Shown: positions 7,550-15,647 of the stretch, in pieces | How positions within the stretch are numbered: position 1 is the stretch's first letter | Layout of the letters: every line of letters begins with the position of its first letter | DNA from: SIG575 sp964507395 | GTDB lineage: Bacteria; Bacillota; Clostridia; Oscillospirales; Acutalibacteraceae | Direction of reading: 5' to 3' | Assembly (NCBI GenBank): GCA_964507395.1 | Contig: CAZDQE010000014.1 | Span: 1 to 44,531 of the forward strand | DNA: 44,531 bases | Notes under the pieces: model-generated | Told to the model about the DNA's origin: nothing | The model's input: the letters and a program-made list of their open reading frames with translations, nothing else | Databases searched by the model: none | Program-made: the position numbers and the translations under genes

Positions 7550-7747
7550 ATGATGAGTGAAAAGCATACTTGTCCCGTATGTGGTTTGTTTAAGTTTGAA
7601 TATGCAGGATGTCTTGAAATTTGCGATATTTGTAACTGGCAAGATGATATTGTGCAATTAAGGAATCCTGACGAAACGTGTTGTGCAAATCAGATGAGCC
7701 TTAATGAAGCAAGAGAGGCCTGGGCTAAAGGGTTGTCTATAGATTAA
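7550..7747 (+). CDS. CPCC-family cysteine-rich small protein
   Basis: A 65-aa protein with two zinc-knuckle-like pairs, CPVC (8-11) and CDIC (25-28), followed by NWQDD, NPDETCCANQMSL and NEAREAW. This matches the Cys-rich CPCC family, whose members have CPVCGxx..CPVCxWxDD..NPD..GGANxxSLxEAR. These proteins often occur in mobile or toxin-immunity contexts; the molecular role is unknown. Two adjacent ATG codons (7550, 7553) follow AAAGGTG. Confidence 0.8.
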   Translation: MMSEKHTCPVCGLFKFEYAGCLEICDICNWQDDIVQLRNPDETCCANQMSLNEAREAWAKGLSID

Positions 7748-7796
7748 TATAGTGATATAATGAACAAAATTATCAATTTTTAGTGAGGCGACAGAG

Positions 7797-8012
7797 ATGA
7801 ACAAGAAAAACTTATCCCTTGTGTTTGAACAGTATATTGAAAATTTTGATTACATTATCGAGCCTGATACACAGAACGAAACATACAAGTGGAAAGCGGT
7901 TCAACATTTTAAAGATAGCTGGAATATTGATGATGCCGATTTCGCAGGAATGTATAAATGTGCAGTAAGTGAAACCAGTAAGGAGGAGAAATGGAACTCA
8001 ATAAAATTTTAG
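7797..8012 (+). CDS. Small protein (71 aa), possible N-terminal module of a restriction system
   Basis: Reads MNKKNLSLVFEQYIENFDYI, then EPDTQNETYKWKAVQHFKDS and NIDDADFAGMYKCA. From memory this resembles a short N-terminal domain found on some McrB-type restriction ATPases of Clostridia, here as a stand-alone or broken-off piece; that identification is tentative. It overlaps the next gene by 22 nt, and the next gene's ribosome binding site (AGGAGG) lies inside it, so the two are probably co-translated. Confidence 0.55.
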   Translation: MNKKNLSLVFEQYIENFDYIIEPDTQNETYKWKAVQHFKDSWNIDDADFAGMYKCAVSETSKEEKWNSIKF

Positions 8013-8881
8013 ACTATGCCATTATGGCAGACGAAACTGCAAAAAATCCTGATATCAAAGCGGGATATGTTACCGCCACTAAGCTCTATGACAACTATCT
8101 TTCCAACGATTCGCTTGCAGATTTTGTCGATGAAATGAAAACAATAAATCCTATTGCTTATGATATGTACGGCAAGGGTGGGGGAAAAGAGTTGGAAGAA
8201 AGAAAAAGTGGTGCAAATACATATCCGCCTAAAATGGCTTCATTCGGTTCGTCAAGCAGAATGATTTATAACCTTATGAAAAACACCCGAGGTTTTCTTT
8301 TTGAAAAGAAGCTTCCTACAACAATAGGTGGCATCGCAAACCTTGACGGATTTATGGAAACAGATGATAAATGCGTTTTTGTTGAAGCAAAATGCAGAGA
8401 GCCTTATTCTCAGAAAAGCAATATTGTCGACAAAAAATACGAAGAATTATATAATGTGATTACTAAATCTGATAAGACAAATATTACCTGCGAAGTCAGA
8501 TCAATAGATGACAGAAAAATGAAAGTCACTTTTCTTTCGGGAGATACCAAAATCCATCATTTTGATTTAAAACAGATGATTTGTCATCTGCTTGGAGTTG
8601 CAAATGAGTTTTTGTATGGTAACGTTGATATTAAGAATATCGAATTTATTTATCTTCTTTTCAATCCCAATCTTATCAGTCTTGATGAAGGTAAGGATAA
8701 AATTCTGAAAATTTATAACGCAACCTGCAAGGAATGCAATTCTGTTGATTTCAAAGCACTTTTTGATGTTGTAGTTGATTACCTGCAAAATGTCAAAAAC
8801 ATAGGAAAAGACAAAAACAAAGCAGACATAGTAAATGCCTTCACCATCAAACTGTGCGACCAGAGTAATATGATTGTATAA
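7991..8881 (+). CDS. PD-(D/E)XK nuclease-like protein, putative restriction endonuclease
   Basis: A 296-aa soluble protein. The central region carries Glu105 (GFLFEKKLP), Asp119 (ANLDGF) and the E-x-K pair Glu132/Lys134 in VFVEAKCREPY. This is the E...D...ExK arrangement of PD-(D/E)XK nucleases and is seen in putative restriction enzymes of the PGN_0703 type. The start has an excellent AGGAGG. No methyltransferase is adjacent, so it could be a modification-dependent or solitary nuclease. It is followed by a strong terminator. The fold is supported by motif only. Confidence 0.6.
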   Translation: MELNKILDYAIMADETAKNPDIKAGYVTATKLYDNYLSNDSLADFVDEMKTINPIAYDMYGKGGGKELEERKSGANTYPPKMASFGSSSRMIYNLMKNTRGFLFEKKLPTTIGGIANLDGFMETDDKCVFVEAKCREPYSQKSNIVDKKYEELYNVITKSDKTNITCEVRSIDDRKMKVTFLSGDTKIHHFDLKQMICHLLGVANEFLYGNVDIKNIEFIYLLFNPNLISLDEGKDKILKIYNATCKECNSVDFKALFDVVVDYLQNVKNIGKDKNKADIVNAFTIKLCDQSNMIV

Positions 8882-8885
8882 AAAT

Positions 8886-8925
8886 AACACCGCCCGGAAA
8901 ATCAAAAATCCGGGCGGTGTTTGTT
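8886..8925 (+). terminator. Intrinsic terminator after the nuclease-like gene
   Basis: AACACCGCCCGGA (8886-8898) pairs with TCCGGGCGGTGTT (8909-8921), giving a 13-bp GC-rich stem followed by a T-rich tract. Confidence 0.88.
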
Positions 8926-8984
8926 AGTTTAAGACCACATTTCTATGACTTTATCTTAAGGGGTTTTTAGAAGTCCCCTTAAAT

Positions 8985-10130
8985 TTAATAATCAATCAAC
9001 GAATCCTTAACTGCTTTTTCGAAATTGCGTGCAGACTCGTTTCCTGCTCCTCCGTCAAAAACGGAGTTTTTCATATACACAGCGGCAATATTGTTTGTGG
9101 GATCGATCCAGAAATGTGTGCCGTAAGCACCGCTCCAGCCGAAAGCTCCCACCGGTAAGTCTTCATAATCCTCACGGACTATTACACGGACACCAAGCCC
9201 CCATCTTTCGCTTGAAGGCATTATTTTTTCGCTGACAAAAGGTGTATGTAACAACCTGAATGTATCTTCACGGACAATCTGCTTTGCGGGTGTTTTTCCC
9301 TTGTTCAGAAGCATTTTTGCAAACCTTGAATAGTCATCAAGCGTTGATACCAATCCTGCTCCGCCAAGATAATGTTTGCACGGAAAAAAAGAAAAAACTC
9401 TGTCTTCGATCGTTTTCTCATTGCAACTTTTGCCGTCAACTCTGTTGTGCATGGCAATCGTTGCTTTCCATTGCTCCGGTGTGGGAATGAAAGTAGTATC
9501 CGTCATACCGCAAGGCTCAAAAATTTCCTTCGTTAAAAATTCAAGATAGTCTGTTCCGGAAACTTTCTCGATAATCTTTACCAACACATCAAAAGCACCG
9601 AATGCGCTGTACTGTTGTTTTGTTCCGGGTTCAAAATCAAGACCCATTCTTAAATAAAAATTCACAGTGTCATCAATGCTCTGTATGTCTTCTTCGGACA
9701 ATTTGGCATCCTTAAGGGGATCACTGCCGATTCCCGAAGTATGGGTAAGAAGATTGCATATTGTAATTTCATTCTGTGCTTTGCCCAAATCTGTCAGTTG
9801 TCCCGACTGTGACATTTGGGTGATATGAATATCTTTGAATTCAGGCAAATAATCGGACACTTTATCAGACAACGAAAGCAAACCCCGTTCAATGAGAATA
9901 AGCGTTGCCATCGCCGTCACGGGTTTTGTCATGGAAGCCATACGGAATATGGTGTTTTCGGTAACAGGCTCATCGGTATCTGCAGAGATGCTTCCGAAAC
10001 ATTTTTTATAAATCACATTATCGCCCCGGATAACACAATATGCCGAGCCGAATACTTTGTTATTTTCAAAGTCGTACGAAGCTGCTTTTTCAATGTTGTT
10101 TTTTAATAAATCTATATCCGGCTTGCTCAT
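8985..10130 (-). CDS. Serine hydrolase, beta-lactamase class C / esterase family
   Basis: A 381-aa penicillin-binding-protein-like hydrolase. It has the SxxK nucleophile motif S66-M-T-K69 (MASMTKPVTAM), the tyrosine motif Y174-S-A, a conserved LLTHTSGIG and the C-terminal box GWSGAYGT replacing KTG, as in EstB-type esterases and D-aminopeptidase-like relatives. There is no signal peptide, so it is probably cytoplasmic. The start has a GGAGG upstream. Substrate unknown; true beta-lactam hydrolysis is not implied. Confidence 0.9.
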   Translation of the reverse strand: MSKPDIDLLKNNIEKAASYDFENNKVFGSAYCVIRGDNVIYKKCFGSISADTDEPVTENTIFRMASMTKPVTAMATLILIERGLLSLSDKVSDYLPEFKDIHITQMSQSGQLTDLGKAQNEITICNLLTHTSGIGSDPLKDAKLSEEDIQSIDDTVNFYLRMGLDFEPGTKQQYSAFGAFDVLVKIIEKVSGTDYLEFLTKEIFEPCGMTDTTFIPTPEQWKATIAMHNRVDGKSCNEKTIEDRVFSFFPCKHYLGGAGLVSTLDDYSRFAKMLLNKGKTPAKQIVREDTFRLLHTPFVSEKIMPSSERWGLGVRVIVREDYEDLPVGAFGWSGAYGTHFWIDPTNNIAAVYMKNSVFDGGAGNESARNFEKAVKDSLIDY

Positions 10131-10182
10131 AGTGGGAACCTCCGTTGTTTAATCGGCAAAAGACTGTGCCGTGTGCAGAAAA

Positions 10183-10596
10183 TCAAATCAACACACCGCC
10201 CAGATGGTCAATTTCATGCTGAATGATTTGTGCTGTCCAACCTGTGAAAGTTTTGATGCGTGTCTGAAAAGCTTCGTTCTGCCATTTTACTTTAATGCTT
10301 TTGTAACGCTTGCATTTACGAGGACCTCCGAGCAGAGAAAGACATCCTTCTTCCGTCGGATAAGGATCAGACTGCTTGATAATTTCAGGGTTGAACATAG
10401 TCATGTATGTACCCTCGTTGTCAAAACAGATAATGCACTTGTGCACACCAATCATATTTGCAGCCATACCAACGCAACCATCTTTGTGAGCAGTGAGAGT
10501 GTCCAATAAATCTTCCGCCACCTGCAAATCTTGGATTGTAGCCTTCTCCGATTTAATGCTCAACAAAATCGGATCGTGAATAAGTTCTTTGATCAT
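10183..10596 (-). CDS. def: Peptide deformylase, variant family
   Basis: A 137-aa metalloenzyme expected to remove formyl from N-terminal Met. Metal ligands are present: Cys85 in EEGCLS, and His127 and His131 in QHEIDH. Motif 1, normally GxGLAAxQ, reads CVGMAANM here, so the glutamine that stabilises the transition state is replaced by Met. Short Clostridial PDF-like proteins with this variant exist (from memory). The ATG at 10596 gives the expected family length; an upstream in-frame start would add 30 atypical residues. It lies inside the island, so it is probably an accessory second copy. Confidence 0.82.
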   Translation of the reverse strand: MIKELIHDPILLSIKSEKATIQDLQVAEDLLDTLTAHKDGCVGMAANMIGVHKCIICFDNEGTYMTMFNPEIIKQSDPYPTEEGCLSLLGGPRKCKRYKSIKVKWQNEAFQTRIKTFTGWTAQIIQHEIDHLGGVLI

Positions 10597-10757
10597 ATTA
10601 AACTTCTGATAATTTAATGTTCTTAATAATGAATCTCTGTTGCCTTTTAATAAGTTAAGTTTAACATACAAGACAATTTTTATCAACTAAAAAATAAGGT
10701 GTGATGATATAATTCCTTTAATCATCAATTATCGGCACACCGATAAATTTCACGATA

Positions 10758-11186
10758 CTATCCACTTTTTTCATTAGGGCAGGTGAACCAAGCCATTGTC
10801 TTGTTAAGGAAGCTGAAAATCATTTCGTCTTTGTCCTGCTTTGCGATGGTGATAAACGGCTGAAAGTCGCCAGTTTGTACACAGATGATACCTTTTCTTG
10901 GCTTTCTTTTTGTATCAATACGGGTTTTCGTTCCTGCCATTATGCCCACTTCTTCAAAACTTGAATCACGGATATAAATTTCACGATAGCGATCATTCTC
11001 ATTGTATTCGGGGTCTTTCAATTCTGGGAAATATACTTCATTTCCCATAAATGAACGAATAACTTTGTTGTCATAGTCCTTGTCTGTGCTCTTGCAGAAC
11101 AGTTCAAGGATTGGAAATGGCATAGGTGCATTTTCAGGTGACATGATTTCAAGAATTTCTAAAAGTTCTGATGCTTCAAATTTCAT
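10758..11186 (-). CDS. Hypothetical protein, paralogue of the gene at 11240-11704
   Basis: 142 aa, not recognised. ATG at 11186 with AAAGGAG upstream. The N-terminal part is helical (ASELLEILEIMSPENA). The central core DPEYNENDRYREIYIRDSSF, then GIMAGTKTRIDT and ICVQTGDF, is shared with the next gene upstream on the same strand, so the two are tandem paralogues. The core looks like a compact beta-rich domain. No export signal. Confidence 0.6.
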   Translation of the reverse strand: MKFEASELLEILEIMSPENAPMPFPILELFCKSTDKDYDNKVIRSFMGNEVYFPELKDPEYNENDRYREIYIRDSSFEEVGIMAGTKTRIDTKRKPRKGIICVQTGDFQPFITIAKQDKDEMIFSFLNKTMAWFTCPNEKSG

Positions 11187-11239
11187 AACAAAACTCCTTT
11201 CTCAGCCTTGGTTGTAAAGTATGGGAACGCCAATGAATT

Positions 11240-11704
11240 CTACAGTCTGAGCAAGGTTTTGTTTTGAACAAGTAAAACAAGAGTAAAAGGATTTGGAAAA
11301 GTGAAAAGAACAGCATCTGCCGATTCCTTTGCGAAAGCAAGGAGAGGATAGTCACCAATCTGAATACAAACCAGTCCCGTTTTTCTCTTGTCAGATGTGT
11401 CAATGAGAACTTTTGAGCCGAATTTGATTCCCATACTGCTGAAACTGCCGTCACGCTGATAAATCTCACGGTATCTGTCGCCTTCGTGATACTCTGGATC
11501 GGCTTTATCCGAATCTACCCAATAACCGCTTGTTCCGACAGGATGAATTTTTTCAACAGAGTCCCTGCCCATAACTCTCCTGTAAAGGTCTGCAACAGCA
11601 TAAACACGACCTGTTTCCTCTGTTGAGTAAATGGTCAGATGTCCTAAAGTCATCATAGCCTCAAGGTCATAGCAAGTATGCTTGACGAAATCGAAACAAT
11701 TCAT
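11240..11704 (-). CDS. Hypothetical protein, paralogue of the gene at 10758-11186; uncertain start
   Basis: 154 aa. Contains DPEYHEGDRYREIYQRDGSF, then GIKFGSKVLIDT and VCIQIGDY, matching the neighbour's core closely. The C-terminal tail (LVLLVQNKTLLRL) diverges from the paralogue and may reflect a frameshift or decay. The start at 11704 lacks a ribosome binding site and overlaps the opposite-strand polyvalent gene by 27 nt; Met codons near 11656 are alternatives. A recombination junction may lie here. Confidence 0.5.
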   Translation of the reverse strand: MNCFDFVKHTCYDLEAMMTLGHLTIYSTEETGRVYAVADLYRRVMGRDSVEKIHPVGTSGYWVDSDKADPEYHEGDRYREIYQRDGSFSSMGIKFGSKVLIDTSDKRKTGLVCIQIGDYPLLAFAKESADAVLFTFPNPFTLVLLVQNKTLLRL

Positions 11705-14287
11705 CAGTTGTTTATTGAAGCCATTGCCGATGCAAGTGAGAAGTTCAAAAATGCGGAAGTTGAAACATCAGAAAACACATCACAGTCAAAGGAAGTTAAA
11801 TATAGCATCGCAACTGATAGGCAAGGAAGTTATGTAAAAGTAGATGTAAATCAAGATGTTTTCAATGGTAAAAACACCAGAGAAATGCAGGAAATAGCTC
11901 GCAAATTGATAAAAGAAAACTTTAAAGGTAAAGTTTTATCTGTAGGAGCTGATGGTAAAGCATACATAAACAAGCGTTCTGCTGAAGAATATGCTTATCC
12001 GGCAAACCGCAGAATGGACGATAGTATAAAAGAAGTTAAAATGCGTTCCTCTGCAGAACTGGACAATCTTCTTGCTATATCTGAATTTGTTGAAAATCAG
12101 CCTGATGACGGAAGACATCCACAAGCTACAGGCGGTTGGGATGTATATACCACTCGTTTTGAAGTCGCAAACAAAATGTTTATCGGTGAAGTGAAAATTA
12201 TGGTTACTGACCGAGGATATGTGTTCTACGATATTACAAAAATAAAAAGATTGCCCGTAAATGGCGGTCAAACTGAAATAGATTCAGTCGCCGCATCAGG
12301 CAATCTTTCTAATGACATTATATCCAATTCTGTTAAAAATGTCAATACCAGTATATCCGAAAACGGTGTGAAGTATTCTTTTGCCGGCAGAGAAGCAAAG
12401 ACATCCGATATAAAGACACTTGAAACAGCTATCCGTCTTGAAGATGTAGGAAAAGCAACATCAGAGGAAATAAGACAGCAGACAGGCTGGTTCCGTGGTA
12501 TGGACGGAAAGTGGAGATTTGAAATAAGCGACAGGGATATTGAGATTGACACGACAGGAAAATTCCATACTAACCCTGATGTAAGGCGATATATGGAACT
12601 ATTTGACAAGGTCTTTGTTAATATGAATGCCTCTGAAGAAGAAGCAACAGAACTTCGTAGCCTTGATGAAAACCTCAAAGGCGTGAGCTTCGAACCGAGA
12701 ACACTGGGAGAACTGATAAAACATGATAAGCTTTTTGCAGCCTATCCTCAGCTTAAAGAAATATCTGTTCACTTTGCCGATATTGATGAACGAGGTATTT
12801 ATGACCCGATTTCAAAAATTCTTGTTTTACAATCAAAGTTAAAGCTTGACAAGAGTAAACTTGAAAAAACTCTTATTCATGAAATCCAACACGCAATACA
12901 GGATATCGAAGGCTTTGCAAGCGGCTCAAGTCCTGATTCCTGGCAGGTTGCAGGAGTATCAAAGGAAGATGCTTACGGTTATTATGAAAGAACTGCAGGC
13001 GAAATTGAAGCCAGAGATGCTGCAACAAGAAGTTGGAGAAGCGATGAGGCAAGAAAAGAAAAACGCCCTGATATTGACAGGACGGATGTAGTGTTTGCGG
13101 ATGTAAAGTATTCTGATCGCAATTTTGTTGAAGACAAATACTTCAGCAGGCAAATCGATAAGTTTGAGACTCTCAAACAGGGTGGATATATTACTGTAGG
13201 AAAAATTACAGGCGGTAGTCCTCTTAATATGGTTGGCATACCCGAAGGTAATCTTTATTTCGATGTTTCAAAAATCGTACACGAAATGGCTGAAAGAAAT
13301 GACCCCATACCAAAAGATAAAATGAAAGAAATCCCTAAGGTTTTGGATAACCCCATAGTTATTACAGAATATGTGGACAACGAAGGTAATCATTCAGCAA
13401 ATGTCTACGGTGAAATTTTTGTAGGGAGTTCTCCTGTGGTTATTGGTGTAATGATTGCTAAATCTCGTAATGGAAACATTGTAAGCAAAATTCAAACTGT
13501 TCACCCAAACAGAAATGTGCTTAAAGAAATGGTTGACGATAATATTCTGTATTTATCGGAAGATAAAAAAGAAACCAAATCCTATTTCCAAGCCCTCGGT
13601 ACGCATAAGCTACCTTTCGGGGGGAAAAGATTTGGTTTCATAAGAACTATATCACAGATTTCTGATGTTGTCAAGAGGTTTTCCGACCGAGACCCGAATG
13701 CCCTGACTCCTCGAAACCTTCTTGCAAATGCCCTTGAAGAGTCTGCAGTACATGAGGTTGAAAAGAAGAAACTTGCAGAATACAAGGACAATATTGAGAA
13801 GCTTTATGCAAAAGAGCAGGAACTGTATGAAGTCCGCAAGGAAATCAAAGAACTTTCTTTCGCGCCGGGCAAAAGAGATACTGCAAAGCTGAAACAACTT
13901 CAGGAAAAAGCAACAAAGTTGTCAAATAATGTCACTCTCTACGACAAGAAACTCCTGACTCTTGAAAGCACGTCATTCCTCAAAAATGTCCTTGAACGTG
14001 AAAAAGCAAAGGCAATCAAGAAACAGAAGGAAAAAGATGCTGAACGCTTAAAGGCACAGAAAGAGAAGGCTTTGCAGAGAGAAAAGGAAATCACAGAAAG
14101 ATATCAGGCATCTCGCAAAAAAGCTGTTGAAAGCCGTAACAAGACTGCTATGAGAAATAAGATTAAGAGAGTTGTGAACGAACTCAATCAGTATCTTCTT
14201 AGTGGGAATAAAGTCGAACAATCTATTCAGAATTCAGTGAATGTTAGAAGCTTTCTCCCTGATTCTACTGGGAATATGGCAGTTTAA
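11678..14287 (+). CDS. Truncated phage/ICE large polyvalent protein
   Basis: 869 aa, probably the remnant of a much longer multi-domain protein of the kind carried by conjugative elements and phages. In order: a KYSIATD linker; a barnase/EndoU-like LPD3-type domain (about 45-195, ending VFYDITKIKRLP); a second KYSF linker (about 230); a zincin-type domain with HEIQH at 401-405 and AGEIEAR about 35 residues later; a second nuclease/MuF-C-like domain (about 490-665); and a long charged coiled coil (about 690-850). Related proteins continue past the coiled coil, so the C-terminus is cut. The start has no ribosome binding site and overlaps a minus-strand gene, suggesting N-terminal loss too. It may be a pseudogene. 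Confidence 0.65.
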   Translation: MLDEIETIHQLFIEAIADASEKFKNAEVETSENTSQSKEVKYSIATDRQGSYVKVDVNQDVFNGKNTREMQEIARKLIKENFKGKVLSVGADGKAYINKRSAEEYAYPANRRMDDSIKEVKMRSSAELDNLLAISEFVENQPDDGRHPQATGGWDVYTTRFEVANKMFIGEVKIMVTDRGYVFYDITKIKRLPVNGGQTEIDSVAASGNLSNDIISNSVKNVNTSISENGVKYSFAGREAKTSDIKTLETAIRLEDVGKATSEEIRQQTGWFRGMDGKWRFEISDRDIEIDTTGKFHTNPDVRRYMELFDKVFVNMNASEEEATELRSLDENLKGVSFEPRTLGELIKHDKLFAAYPQLKEISVHFADIDERGIYDPISKILVLQSKLKLDKSKLEKTLIHEIQHAIQDIEGFASGSSPDSWQVAGVSKEDAYGYYERTAGEIEARDAATRSWRSDEARKEKRPDIDRTDVVFADVKYSDRNFVEDKYFSRQIDKFETLKQGGYITVGKITGGSPLNMVGIPEGNLYFDVSKIVHEMAERNDPIPKDKMKEIPKVLDNPIVITEYVDNEGNHSANVYGEIFVGSSPVVIGVMIAKSRNGNIVSKIQTVHPNRNVLKEMVDDNILYLSEDKKETKSYFQALGTHKLPFGGKRFGFIRTISQISDVVKRFSDRDPNALTPRNLLANALEESAVHEVEKKKLAEYKDNIEKLYAKEQELYEVRKEIKELSFAPGKRDTAKLKQLQEKATKLSNNVTLYDKKLLTLESTSFLKNVLEREKAKAIKKQKEKDAERLKAQKEKALQREKEITERYQASRKKAVESRNKTAMRNKIKRVVNELNQYLLSGNKVEQSIQNSVNVRSFLPDSTGNMAV

Positions 14288-14367
14288 ACACGATTTTACC
14301 AAAAGGTTTTGAGTTGTTAGAATTTTGTTAGAAAAATGCCGTTATTATTTCTTGAAAGAAAAATAAT

Positions 14368-14461
14368 TTCAGGGCATAAAAAAGCCGCAACCCTTGATTT
14401 ATCAAGGATTGCGGTATGGCGCGCTGCAAGAGATTCGAACTCCTGACCTTTTGGTTCGTAG
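14368..14461 (-). repeat. Direct repeat, right copy (tRNA-Arg 3' half plus terminator)
   Basis: Partner of 5551-5643. Identity runs from TTCAGGGCAT beyond the terminator through the CCA end and T-arm to the anticodon loop (TTCGTAG at 14455-14461), and stops there. Anticodon loops are common crossover sites for tyrosine integrases. Confidence 0.85.
14378..14416 (-). terminator. Intrinsic terminator of tRNA-Arg
   Basis: On the minus strand CCGCAATCCTTGAT and ATCAAGGGTTGCGG form a near-perfect 14-bp stem with a 2-nt loop, followed by CTTTTTT. Confidence 0.9.
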
Positions 14462-14493
14462 CCAAACACTCTATCCGACTGAGCTAGCAGCGC
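14417..14493 (-). tRNA. tRNA-Arg (anticodon ACG)
   Basis: Minus strand; 77 nt with encoded CCA (14419-14417). Acceptor GCGCTGC (14493-14487) pairs with GCAGCGC; the anticodon stem TTTGG/CCAAA encloses loop CTACGAA, so the anticodon is ACG. The T-arm AGGAG-TTCGAAT-CTCTT is intact, though its outer pairing uses G-U. Its 3' half is duplicated at 5600-5643, marking it as an integration target. A small hairpin AGCGTT/AACGCT (14498-14513) lies just upstream. Confidence 0.97.
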
Positions 14494-14580
14494 AAACAGC
14501 GTTTTTCAACGCTCATATATATTACCACAACAAATCAAAAAAATCAATAGCAAATTCAATTTTTTTAAGATTTTTTTGAT

Positions 14581-15438
14581 TTATTTTTTTGCCTTCTCTT
14601 TGTCGCCTTTCTTTTCATAACCGAATGTTGATGCGAAAAGGTCAATTTTGAATGCTTTGATTACGGAGCTGAAAAGTCTTGAACCCTGCACGGGCATAAG
14701 TCTGTTAAATCTGCCCATCGCATTGCCGTCAAAGCCTACAACTATGTATGACTTCTTGCGGAGAATTCCTTTGAGGATTCTGTTAACAGCCTTGTCACAG
14801 GGAGTTGAAACCATGTTGATGATGTCCATGCCGTCTGTTGCGCCCTGATTTCTGAAAATGTCTGTCTTTGTAAAGCCGGGGCAGACAAGACCGATGTAAG
14901 CTTCACCTCTGAGTTCTTCTCTCATAGCTTCAGTCAGACCTTTGACTGCTGCCTTACTGGCGGAGTACATTGATGTGCCGCCCAGAGCCATAAGTGCTGC
15001 CGAAGATGCAACGTTTACAATAGCGGGAGTTTCACTCTTCAGAAGAAGGGGAAGCATGATTTTTGAAGAATATGCTGCTGAGTAGAAGTCGATGTTGATT
15101 GATTCGTCGATTTCTTCCTTTGTGTAATTCATAAGTCTGTCAAAACGGGGGAGAACACCTGCGTTGTTGATGAGAACATCAGGCTGAATATTTTCTTCAA
15201 CGAGCCAATCATGGAAATTCTGCCAGTTGTCATAGCTTGAAACATCAAAAAGCTTGTATGTGAAAAGCTTTGCGTATTCGCCCAGTTCTTCAACGAAAGC
15301 CACCATTTTCTTTTCACTTCTTGCAACGCCGATTACCTTACAACCGTGCTCTTTCATAAGTCTTTCCGCAAGCATCTTGCCGATACCGCTTGATGCGCCT
15401 GTAAGAATTACTGTTTTGCCGTCAATCCATTTTGCCAT
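14581..15438 (-). CDS. Short-chain dehydrogenase/reductase (SDR)
   Basis: A classical NAD(P)-dependent SDR of 285 aa: Rossmann motif TGASSGIGK (13-21), NNAG (about 91-94), catalytic Ser135, Tyr148 and Lys152 (YSASK). The C-terminal extension (about 230-285) is basic and somewhat hydrophobic, as in DltE-like SDRs. The ATG at 15438 has GGGAGGG about 9 nt upstream; an upstream in-frame TTG overlaps this site and is rejected. Substrate unknown. Monocistronic from its own promoter and located immediately upstream of the tRNA-Arg. Confidence 0.9.
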   Translation of the reverse strand: MAKWIDGKTVILTGASSGIGKMLAERLMKEHGCKVIGVARSEKKMVAFVEELGEYAKLFTYKLFDVSSYDNWQNFHDWLVEENIQPDVLINNAGVLPRFDRLMNYTKEEIDESINIDFYSAAYSSKIMLPLLLKSETPAIVNVASSAALMALGGTSMYSASKAAVKGLTEAMREELRGEAYIGLVCPGFTKTDIFRNQGATDGMDIINMVSTPCDKAVNRILKGILRKKSYIVVGFDGNAMGRFNRLMPVQGSRLFSSVIKAFKIDLFASTFGYEKKGDKEKAKK

Positions 15439-15477
15439 AATTATGTACCCTCCCAAAAAAATTAACCAATTACTGTA

Positions 15478-15506
15478 ATTATAACATGTTTCTGCAATAT
15501 TTTCAA
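15478..15506 (-). promoter_or_regulatory. Sigma-A promoter of the SDR gene
   Basis: Minus strand: TTGAAA (15501-15506), 17-bp spacer, TATAAT (15478-15483), about 40 nt upstream of the ATG. Confidence 0.75.
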
Positions 15507-15580
15507 CTCCTGATAAATGGACAATATGTAAATTTTGTCAAGGATAATTTTTAATAATTTGTGTCTTTTAGTATATTTTG

Positions 15581-15609
15581 TTGACATCGGCCTTGTTTGG
15601 AATTATAAT
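15581..15609 (+). promoter_or_regulatory. Consensus sigma-A promoter of the deacetylase operon
   Basis: Perfect TTGACA (15581-15586) and TATAAT (15604-15609) separated by 17 bp, with AAGGAGG and the start codon about 25-38 nt downstream. This suggests strong constitutive expression unless repressed. Confidence 0.92.
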
Positions 15610-15647
15610 TAAACTGTACAATTATTTCCATAAGGAGGAATGTAAAA

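Noticed and set aside
11176..11469. Minus-strand open frame of 97 codons overlapping the unknown gene at 11240-11704
   Set aside because: It is in another frame over a region whose main frame is conserved with its paralogue.
14394..14579. Plus-strand open frame running across the tRNA-Arg
   Set aside because: It is the antisense of a tRNA and its terminator; the apparent peptide is a translation of structural RNA.
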